Of a DNA stretch of 45,524 bases, positions 20,101-27,639 are shown piece after piece (within the stretch, counting starts at the first letter, position 1; every line of letters starts with the position of its first letter). A program made the position numbers and the translations under genes. Source of the DNA: Desulfotignum sp. (GTDB lineage Bacteria; Desulfobacterota; Desulfobacteria; Desulfobacterales; Desulfobacteraceae); NCBI GenBank assembly GCA_011390615.1, contig JAABSB010000006.1, positions 1 to 45,524 of the forward strand, in the 5' to 3' direction. Below the pieces are notes generated by a model. It saw only the letters and a program-made list of their open reading frames with translations, was not told where the DNA came from and searched no databases.

Positions 20101-20238
20101 GGCCATGACACCGCCGATGGACGGGCCTTTTTCCACCAGGTAAACATAAAATCCGGAGTTCGCAAGATCCAGTGCAGACAGCATGCCGGAAATACCGCCA
20201 CCTATCACCACCACAGATCCGGTCTTTTTTGATTCCAT
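17146..20238 (-). CDS. hdrA: HdrA-family FAD/iron-sulfur protein with tandem modules, predicted selenoprotein (in-frame TGA at 20059-20061)
   Basis: Reads from MESKKTGSVVVIGGGISGM through NDCAM-U-IISPTLVEVGRHLNIELLTLSEVKN...CIACGACTEKCPGKFDD... into the 17146..19824 ORF in the same frame; about 1030 aa. The motif matches HdrA NDCxM(C/U)ILSPKMVEVGRHPNI. Confidence 0.93.
20026..20043 (-). promoter_or_regulatory. Putative bacterial SECIS hairpin for hdrA
   Basis: Minus strand, 15 nt after TGA: CTGGTC-GAGGTC-GGCCGG, a 6-bp stem with two G-U pairs; the loop contains AGGUC, as in E. coli fdhF. Confidence 0.7.
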
Positions 20239-20333
20239 TGTTTGTCTCTCCTTTAGTTCATAAAACAATTACAGCCCAATCTTAGATTCTAAAATTGCTG
20301 TTATTTTCAGATCCATCATAAAAGTTGGTGCTT

Positions 20334-20359
20334 TTTTAATTAATTGCCATTAATTAAAA
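20334..20359. repeat. Perfect AT-rich palindrome in the hdrA-miaA divergent intergenic region
   Basis: TTTTAATTAAT-TGCC-ATTAATTAAAA; 11-bp arms, 4-bp spacer. Confidence 0.8.
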
Positions 20360-20388
20360 GATTATGTTATAAAACCATCTGCCAAATA

Positions 20389-21342
20389 ATGTCAACCATT
20401 ATTGACCAAAACACAGATACCCCTTTGTCCATGGAAAAAATCATCACCATCTGCGGTCCCACAGGCATCGGAAAGACCGGTTTTGCCATTGCCCTGGCCA
20501 AAGCGTGCAACGCAGAGATCATCGGGGCTGATTCCATGCAGATATATAAATATATGGATATCGGCACTGCCAAGCCGGATGCCGCAGAACTGGCACAGGT
20601 CCCCCACCACCTGGTGGATTTTCTGGATCCATCCCGGGATTTTGATGCCGGCCAATATGCACAGATGGCTGCACAAAAAATCATTGATATCACCCAAAAA
20701 GGCCGGATTCCCATCATTGCAGGTGGCACAGGCCTGTATATCCGCGCCCTTTTATACGGCTTGTTCCGCTCTTGTCCTGTGTGTGAAAAAACCCTGGCGC
20801 AGCTGACCCGGGCAGCACAGGAAAAAGGCAGTGCGTATCTGCACGATCAGCTGCGTACATGTGATCCTGCTGCGGCGCAAAAAATCCATCCCCATGACAG
20901 TTTTCGGATCATCCGTGCCCTGGAGGTGTTCCAGACTACAGGAACCCCCATATCACAAATGCAAAAGGAACACAATTTTATCTCTCCCCGGTATCAGAGT
21001 CTGACCATAGGTCTTTTCATGGACCGCAAAACCTTGTACGAACGGATCGATTCCCGGGTGGATGCCATGATCCAGCAGGGCCTTCTGGCAGAAGTAACAG
21101 ACCTGGTCGAAAAAGGCTATTCCCTTGATCTCAAATCCATGCAGTCCATTGGATACCGCCATATGGGATGGTTTCTCAAAAAAGAACTGGATTTTGACCG
21201 GGCACGCTTTCTGCTCAAACGTGATACCCGGCGGTATGCCAAACGCCAGTTCACCTGGTTCAGAAAAGAGCCCGGCATCATCTGGCTGAAGCCGTCACAG
21301 ATTACCAGGGCTAAAATCCTGGTAAAAGATTTTTTGACATGA
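20389..21342 (+). CDS. miaA: tRNA dimethylallyltransferase
   Basis: ITICGPTGIGKTGFAIALAKACNAEIIGADSMQIYKYMDIGTAKPD, ...PIIAGGTGLYIRALLYG. Start could be 20389 or 20431. Confidence 0.95.
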   Translation: MSTIIDQNTDTPLSMEKIITICGPTGIGKTGFAIALAKACNAEIIGADSMQIYKYMDIGTAKPDAAELAQVPHHLVDFLDPSRDFDAGQYAQMAAQKIIDITQKGRIPIIAGGTGLYIRALLYGLFRSCPVCEKTLAQLTRAAQEKGSAYLHDQLRTCDPAAAQKIHPHDSFRIIRALEVFQTTGTPISQMQKEHNFISPRYQSLTIGLFMDRKTLYERIDSRVDAMIQQGLLAEVTDLVEKGYSLDLKSMQSIGYRHMGWFLKKELDFDRARFLLKRDTRRYAKRQFTWFRKEPGIIWLKPSQITRAKILVKDFLT

Positions 21343-21498
21343 GATGGGTTTTTACCTATAGTTGGCCCATACCAATAACACCCATGCCCGGATGGTTACA
21401 ACAAAGAATAGTAGTTGTTAGTTTTTAGCTGTTAGCCTCAGGCATTAACGGAAACGTGGAGCATTCATATAAAAAACCCTTATCTTCAGAGATCTCAT

Positions 21499-23190
21499 AT
21501 GACAATGAAACATGATTTGATTATCCGCAGCATTGTATGGTTTGCCGCTGTTTTTTTTCTGGCCGCCCTCTGGGGATGTGCTCCGAAAACCGTCCACAAA
21601 CCAGGCGATGAACCCCAGACGTCAAAAGAACACGCACCTGACCAGGAGGAGACAAAAAAACAGACAGCCGCCCTGGTGGAAATGCTTCTGGCTGAAGCAA
21701 AAAAAATCATGGAACAAAATGATATGAAACAGGCGTTTCTCACCTATAACCGGGCCATGGCCCAGAAACCTGATGACCCGCAGAAAGACAAGGTTTTATC
21801 AGAGGTTGAACAGCTGCTGGCCCAGGCAGATCCCCTCCTCATTGAAGAGTTTTTACACATCCCTAACCTGGCAATTTCCGAGTCTTTACTGCTTTACTGG
21901 CTGGGGGTGAACCATAGCGCTGTACAAAATTATGATGATGCCCTGGCAGCTTTGACACGGTTTGTGGACACCTATCCCGGCCATACCCATGTCCCGGATG
22001 CAAAAGACTTGATAGCGCTTATCAGGCAGACCACTTTTAAAAAAGACACCATCGGGTGCCTGCTGCCCATGTCCGGAAAATACGCCATTTTCGGTCAAAA
22101 AGCCCTGAAAGGCATTCAGATGGCCATCCAGGACCTGTCACACACGCATGGCCGCAATTTTAATATCATTGTCAAAGATACCCGGTCTGATCCCCAAAGG
22201 GCGGCAGACTGTGTGGATGAGCTGGGTCAGGCACATGTCATGGGGATTATCGGCCCGCTGATCGCAGTGGAAACAGCTGGTGCCCGGGCCCAGGAACTGC
22301 AGATTCCCCTGATCGCCCTGACCCAGAAAGCCGACTTTCCCCTGGCAGGGGAGTATCTGTTTTCCAATTTTATCACGCCCCGGATGCAGGTGGAGACCCT
22401 GGCGGCCTATGTGTTTAAAAAACTGGGACTAAGGAAGATGGCAGTGCTGTATCCTGATGAACGCTATGGTGAACTGCATATGCAGTTGTTTCAGGATATG
22501 GTGGATACATACAACGGACAAATGGTGGCTGTGGAGGCCTATGACGGCGGCAAAACCGATTTTGCCGCCCCCATCCAGAAACTGATCAAGGAAGCATATC
22601 CATATGCAGAAGCACCTTACCCGGTTACAGAAGAATACTATTCAGGTACAGCACTTGTAAAAAGTTCACAGGACAGCGACCGGAACACAGATCCCGACCA
22701 GGCGGAAAAAGTGGTTATCGGGTTTGATGCCCTGTTCATTCCGGATGCTGTCTCCCGCATAAACATGATTCTTCCCCAGCTGGCTTTTAACGATGCCAGG
22801 GGCATGGTGCTGCTGGGCACCAACCTCTGGCACCAGCCAGGCCTACTGGCTGAAACAAAGGGATATAACCGAAACACCGTGATCACAGACGGGTATCTCG
22901 GCAACAGCGCAAAACCTGCCACAGCCCGGTTTGAAAAAGCGTTTACTGCCTTGTATGGAGAGTCGCCGGGGTTTTTAGAAGCAGTTTCCTATGATACGGT
23001 GCAGATTCTTTTCAAGACAGCCATGGATGCTGGTGTGGATTCCCGGCAGCTTCTGAAGGATGCCCTGGTACAGGGCCGCCTGTTTGAAGGGGTAACCGGC
23101 ACCACCATTTTTGACAAAACCGGTGCCGCCCGCAAGGAACTGTTCTTAATTACCATTAAAAACAACCAGTTCACGGAAATCAAACCCTAA
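21499..23190 (+). CDS. LpoA/YraM-like penicillin-binding protein activator; periplasmic-binding-like lipoprotein
   Basis: 563 aa; lipobox-like LAALWGCAP; TPR-like N-terminal region; IGCLLPMSGKYAIFGQKALKGIQMA and later Leu/Ile/Val-binding-like domain. Confidence 0.82.
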   Translation: MTMKHDLIIRSIVWFAAVFFLAALWGCAPKTVHKPGDEPQTSKEHAPDQEETKKQTAALVEMLLAEAKKIMEQNDMKQAFLTYNRAMAQKPDDPQKDKVLSEVEQLLAQADPLLIEEFLHIPNLAISESLLLYWLGVNHSAVQNYDDALAALTRFVDTYPGHTHVPDAKDLIALIRQTTFKKDTIGCLLPMSGKYAIFGQKALKGIQMAIQDLSHTHGRNFNIIVKDTRSDPQRAADCVDELGQAHVMGIIGPLIAVETAGARAQELQIPLIALTQKADFPLAGEYLFSNFITPRMQVETLAAYVFKKLGLRKMAVLYPDERYGELHMQLFQDMVDTYNGQMVAVEAYDGGKTDFAAPIQKLIKEAYPYAEAPYPVTEEYYSGTALVKSSQDSDRNTDPDQAEKVVIGFDALFIPDAVSRINMILPQLAFNDARGMVLLGTNLWHQPGLLAETKGYNRNTVITDGYLGNSAKPATARFEKAFTALYGESPGFLEAVSYDTVQILFKTAMDAGVDSRQLLKDALVQGRLFEGVTGTTIFDKTGAARKELFLITIKNNQFTEIKP

Positions 23191-23342
23191 GCCTGCATCC
23201 TTGAAAAGTTTTTATATTAAAACAGTCAGCCTTCAGTGCACAGTTCAACTTCCAGTCAACAATTACCAATTGTTCCCTGCTGATTACCAAAAGCCAATGG
23301 CTAACAGCTAAAAGCTTTCATATGCCCGCCAGGGCATGGGTG

Positions 23343-24668
23343 TTATTTAAAATAGGCATCCTGGCCGGTGGCCTCCAGCACTGACTGCCACAGCCTGCCG
23401 TTGGGGTCCAGCCTTTTCTGGCGGCCGGCAGAGGCTTCCATGGGCACATGCACATAATGGTTGTTCCAGAAACTGATCAGAAGTTTGGTCTTTCCTGCCA
23501 TGCCCGCATGCACCGCATCCCTTCCCAGCAGACCGCAGAATACACTGTCGTTGGCGTTGGCGGAAAGGCTCCTGATGATATAGGCAGGATCGATATATTT
23601 CAGGGAAATGGGGATGTGTCTGTCTGCAAACCACTGGGTGATCTTGTCCTTGAGAAACACACCGATGTCCTGGAGCACAATGTTGCCTGAGGCATCATAT
23701 TTTTCCTCTGTGTCCTCAAAAAAATTCTGGCCTGCCCCCTCAGCCACAATGACCACGGCATGCTTTCTGGTCTTGATCCGGTTTTCCAGGGCCTGGAGGA
23801 AGCCGGTTCTGCCGTACAGATCAATATCCACTTCCGGAATCAGCACAAAATTGCCATCCTGCTGGGCCAGGGCAGCTGTGGCCGCAAGAAACCCTGAATG
23901 CCTTCCCATGAGCTTGATCAGCCCGATACCGTTGGGATAGGCTTCTGATTCATTGTGGGCCCCTTTGATGGCCAAAGTGGCCACATCCACGGCCGAATCA
24001 AAGCCAAAGGACCGGGAAACCAGAAAAATGTCATTGTCAATGGTTTTGGGAATTCCCACCACAGAGATTTTCAGGCCCCGTTTTTCAATTTCATCGGCAA
24101 TCTTTTTGGATGCCATGAGGGTGCCGTCGCCACCCACCATGAACAAAATGCCCACACTCATCCTTTCCAGACAGTCCACCACCACCCCGATATCCTGGCT
24201 GCCCCGGGAAGAGCCCAAAATGGTGCCGCCCATGTCCTGGATACCGGATACAGATGCAGGGGTCAGGTCCATGACATCATGTTCATATTCCGGCACAAAT
24301 CCCTGGAGCCCGTGGCGGATGCCGTAGATGGTTTTCACATGGTAAATATGATACAGTTCCAGCACAATGGCCCGGATAATGTCGTTCAATCCCGGGCAGA
24401 GCCCGCCGCAGGTCACAACGGCGCATTTGAGCTTACTGGGGTCAAAATAAATTTTTTCCCTGGGTCCGGCCTGTTCAAAGCTGAGCAGGGTCTGCCCCCC
24501 ATCAATGGCATCCTGCACAAACTCGCTCTGGACATCCACAATGATGCGCGACGTATCAGAAATAAAGCATTTTTCTCCCTTGCCCGGGCTGAGGCACCGT
24601 TTTATGGGAGATGCAATGTTGGCTTTTCCGAGAACCGGAATTTCCGTGCACAGGTCATGGGGTATCAT
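23343..24668 (-). CDS. ATP-dependent 6-phosphofructokinase (plant/trypanosome-like long clade)
   Basis: 441 aa; VVTCGGLCPGLNDIIRAIV, VGGDGTLMASKKI, GIPKTIDNDI, GLIKLMGRHSGFLA. Confidence 0.9.
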   Translation of the reverse strand: MIPHDLCTEIPVLGKANIASPIKRCLSPGKGEKCFISDTSRIIVDVQSEFVQDAIDGGQTLLSFEQAGPREKIYFDPSKLKCAVVTCGGLCPGLNDIIRAIVLELYHIYHVKTIYGIRHGLQGFVPEYEHDVMDLTPASVSGIQDMGGTILGSSRGSQDIGVVVDCLERMSVGILFMVGGDGTLMASKKIADEIEKRGLKISVVGIPKTIDNDIFLVSRSFGFDSAVDVATLAIKGAHNESEAYPNGIGLIKLMGRHSGFLAATAALAQQDGNFVLIPEVDIDLYGRTGFLQALENRIKTRKHAVVIVAEGAGQNFFEDTEEKYDASGNIVLQDIGVFLKDKITQWFADRHIPISLKYIDPAYIIRSLSANANDSVFCGLLGRDAVHAGMAGKTKLLISFWNNHYVHVPMEASAGRQKRLDPNGRLWQSVLEATGQDAYFK

Positions 24669-25663
24669 TGGCTGCCTCCGTTGAATGTAAAAGACCCTTT
24701 GCCAAGAATGTCATGCAGGTGCAAAAGTCCTTCCAGACGTCCTGCAGCATCAACAATGGGCAGTACGGTTATTTCATATTTTTCCATGAGATTCAGCGCA
24801 TCATACAGATAGGATGCCACCCCCAGGGTGTGGGGGTTTTCTGTCATGATATCTGCCACCTTTATCTGTGTAAAATCAGTGGTTCCGGTGGCAATGGCAT
24901 GCCTGATATCACCGTCAGTGATGATGCCCAGCACCTGGTTCTCCCTGTTGAGCACAAGCACAGCCCCCAGGCTGAACCGGTCCATGGTGTCAAGGGCGGC
25001 TGCCATGGTTTCATCCAGAAAAGCAATGGGCGCTTTGGTTGACTTGAACATGATCTCCCCCACCTGACAGGCCAGCCGCTGGCCCAAGGCGCCGCCGGGA
25101 TGGGACCGCATGAAATCGCTTTTTTTGAATTTCTTTTTTTCAATGAGCACAATTGCCAGGGCATCTCCCATGGCCAGCTGGGCAGTGGTGCTGGAGGTCG
25201 GGGTCATGTTAAAAGGGCAGGCTTCTTTTTCCACCCCGGTATCGATAACCAGATCGCAGAATCCTGCCATGGTGGAGGAGGGATTTCCGGTAAACCCTGC
25301 CAGGCGGCAGCCAATATCCCGGATCACGGGCAGCAGCTGGTTGAGTTCACTGGTTTCTCCGCTGTTGGAAATAGCAATGAACACGTCATGGGGGCTCACC
25401 ATGCCCAGGTCCCCGTGCACCGCTTCCACTGGGTGCAGAAACATGGCATTGGTGCCGGTACTGCTCAATGTGGCGGCAATTTTCCGGCCGATGAGACCGG
25501 ATTTGCCGATCCCGGAAATAATCACCCGGCCCGGGGAGGTACAGATATCCTGGACAAGGGTTTCAAATGCAGCATCCAGTTTGTCTGCCAGGCCTAAAAT
25601 GCTTTGGGCTTCTGTTTGTAAAACATCAATGGCTGTGGGAATAATCATGGTTGTGTGATTCAT
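24665..25663 (-). CDS. kdsD: KpsF/GutQ-family arabinose-5-phosphate isomerase (SIS + 2 CBS domains)
   Basis: 332 aa; GRVIISGIGKSGLIGRKIAATLSSTGTNAMFLHPVEAVHGDLGMV, HPGGALGQRL, CBS pair at C-terminus; 4-bp overlap with downstream pfk. Confidence 0.93.
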   Translation of the reverse strand: MNHTTMIIPTAIDVLQTEAQSILGLADKLDAAFETLVQDICTSPGRVIISGIGKSGLIGRKIAATLSSTGTNAMFLHPVEAVHGDLGMVSPHDVFIAISNSGETSELNQLLPVIRDIGCRLAGFTGNPSSTMAGFCDLVIDTGVEKEACPFNMTPTSSTTAQLAMGDALAIVLIEKKKFKKSDFMRSHPGGALGQRLACQVGEIMFKSTKAPIAFLDETMAAALDTMDRFSLGAVLVLNRENQVLGIITDGDIRHAIATGTTDFTQIKVADIMTENPHTLGVASYLYDALNLMEKYEITVLPIVDAAGRLEGLLHLHDILGKGSFTFNGGSQ

Positions 25664-25884
25664 CTTGTTTTATTTGGTGATATCAGTTTCAGATAAGACT
25701 TATACACCTTTTGCCGGTATTTGCCCATAAAAAAATGTTTAAAAATTCTGTCCCGAAAAAAACTTTGATTGACTTCATAATGATTTTTATGATATTTGAG
25801 TAAGGTTTATCGTTCCAGGCAGAGAAATGCCGGACAAAAACAGCTATTTAACAAATTACAACAACAGGTTTTAGGAATTTTATC

Positions 25885-26157
25885 ATGATTTGTACCACTG
25901 TAAGAGAAGGTGATGACTGCGTATTTATGACAGCCGGCGGCTGCAGCTATAATGAAGGCAATTGCCTGCCGGTTGTGGATGAGTGTACCGGATGCCAGAG
26001 AATTTCCGAGTATCCCACAGGCATGTACTGCACTGCAGCACCGGATCCTTCTTTAAAATGGAAAAATGGTAACTGCAACATTGCCACCCATATCAAGACA
26101 GTTGCGGCCGGCAAAAAACAGAAACTCAACCCCATCAAGGCATCCAAGAGAAGATAG
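25885..26157 (+). CDS. Small PxxKW-type cysteine-rich protein
   Basis: 90 aa, nine Cys, PDPSLKW motif: MICTTVREGDDCVFMTAGGCSYNEGNCLPVVDECTGCQRISEYPTGMYCTAAPDPSLKWKNGNC... Confidence 0.8.
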   Translation: MICTTVREGDDCVFMTAGGCSYNEGNCLPVVDECTGCQRISEYPTGMYCTAAPDPSLKWKNGNCNIATHIKTVAAGKKQKLNPIKASKRR

Positions 26158-26299
26158 TTTGTTTTACTGACCGCTTTGTGAACTCTGTGGTTTTTTCTCC
26201 TGTAAAGCTGCAGAGTTTTTCATTTAATGATGCTGGCTGATGCTGCCAATGGGTGCGACTGTCACCTTTTGACCCTTCTATTGCCAAGGAAATGACCCC

Positions 26300-27616
26300 A
26301 TGAACCAGATTGCACAGCAATTGAACACCACCATCTCACAGGCCAATCCCCATATTTTCGACATGCTTTCTGATATGGGCAAAGCCCTGTTTTTTCCCAA
26401 GGGCATTTTAAGCCAGAGTGCAGAGGCCAAAGCCAAAGCCCATAGAATCAATGCCACCATCGGCATCGCAAAACAGGGGGGCAGTGTGCTGAGCCTGCCC
26501 TGCATTACCCGGAACATCACAGGCATTGCACCGGATGACTACCTGTCTTATGCCCCGTCCTTCGGCATTCCCGGACTGCGGGAACAGTGGAAAAACAATC
26601 TGTTTCAAAAAAACCCCTCCATGAAAGGGGTCGCTGTGAGCCTGCCGGTGGTGACCTCGGGCATCACCCATGGTGTCAGTGTGTTTTCCGACATGTGGGT
26701 GAACAAAGGGGATGTCATTGTGATGCCGGACATGATGTGGGGTAATTACAACATGACCTTTACCGTGCGCAACCATGCACAGATCGTACACTACAAAGCC
26801 TATGATGATGCATTGACCCGGTTCAATGTGGCGGATTTTACATCCGTGCTCCAGGCCTGTGCTGCACAGAACGACAAAGTGGTGGTGATGCTCAATTTTC
26901 CCCACAACCCTTCCGGGTATTCTCTGAGCAGGACCGAGGCTGACCAGGTGGCTGCCATTCTTCTGAACACGGCACAAAAAGGGACAAATGTGGTGGCTGT
27001 CTGTGATGATGCGTATTTCGGGCTTTTTTTCGAAGAGCAGACCTGCAAAGAATCCCTGTTTGCAAAACTTGTCGGCAGGCACAAACGGCTTTTAGCCGTC
27101 AAACTGGACGGGGCCACAAAAGAGGACTATGTGTGGGGGCTGCGGCTGGGGTTTATCACCTATGGTCTGGCAGCTGACCATGACACCGCCGGCATCTACC
27201 AGGCCCTTGAACAAAAAACCGCCGGCTGCATCCGGGGCAACATCTCCAATGCCTCCCACCTGGGCCAGACCATGCTGCGCAATGCCATGCAGGACCCTGA
27301 CTACCATGCCCAGAAGCAGGAAAAATTCATTCTTCTCAAACAGCGGGCCGCCCTGATCAAAGAAACACTCAAGAACCCTGAATATGCTTCCTATTTTGAT
27401 GTGTATCCCTTTAATTCAGGGTATTTCATGTGTATCCGCCTCAAGGATGTGAATGCGGAAACTTTGCGCCTTCACCTGCTGGATGCTTACGGGGTGGGCC
27501 TGATTGCCATTGGTGAAAAAAATATCCGGATAGCGTTTTCCTGTCTGGAAGAAAAAGATGTGAAACCCTTGTTTGATATCATTGTCAGCGGAATTACGGA
27601 TCTTCGCACCACCTGA
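26300..27616 (+). CDS. PLP-dependent class I/II aminotransferase
   Basis: 438 aa; MLNFPHNPSGYSLSRTEADQVA, VCDDAYFGLFFEE, LAVKLDGATKEDYVWGLRLGF (PLP-Lys region). Confidence 0.87.
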   Translation: MNQIAQQLNTTISQANPHIFDMLSDMGKALFFPKGILSQSAEAKAKAHRINATIGIAKQGGSVLSLPCITRNITGIAPDDYLSYAPSFGIPGLREQWKNNLFQKNPSMKGVAVSLPVVTSGITHGVSVFSDMWVNKGDVIVMPDMMWGNYNMTFTVRNHAQIVHYKAYDDALTRFNVADFTSVLQACAAQNDKVVVMLNFPHNPSGYSLSRTEADQVAAILLNTAQKGTNVVAVCDDAYFGLFFEEQTCKESLFAKLVGRHKRLLAVKLDGATKEDYVWGLRLGFITYGLAADHDTAGIYQALEQKTAGCIRGNISNASHLGQTMLRNAMQDPDYHAQKQEKFILLKQRAALIKETLKNPEYASYFDVYPFNSGYFMCIRLKDVNAETLRLHLLDAYGVGLIAIGEKNIRIAFSCLEEKDVKPLFDIIVSGITDLRTT

Positions 27617-27639
27617 ACCACTGAAAGGACCTTGGGAAT

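Noticed and set aside
26170-26222. aactctg...cagagttttt as a terminator of the PxxKW gene
   Set aside because: Arms of only 7-8 bp with a long, T-rich loop of about 22 nt; plausible but too weak to list as a feature.
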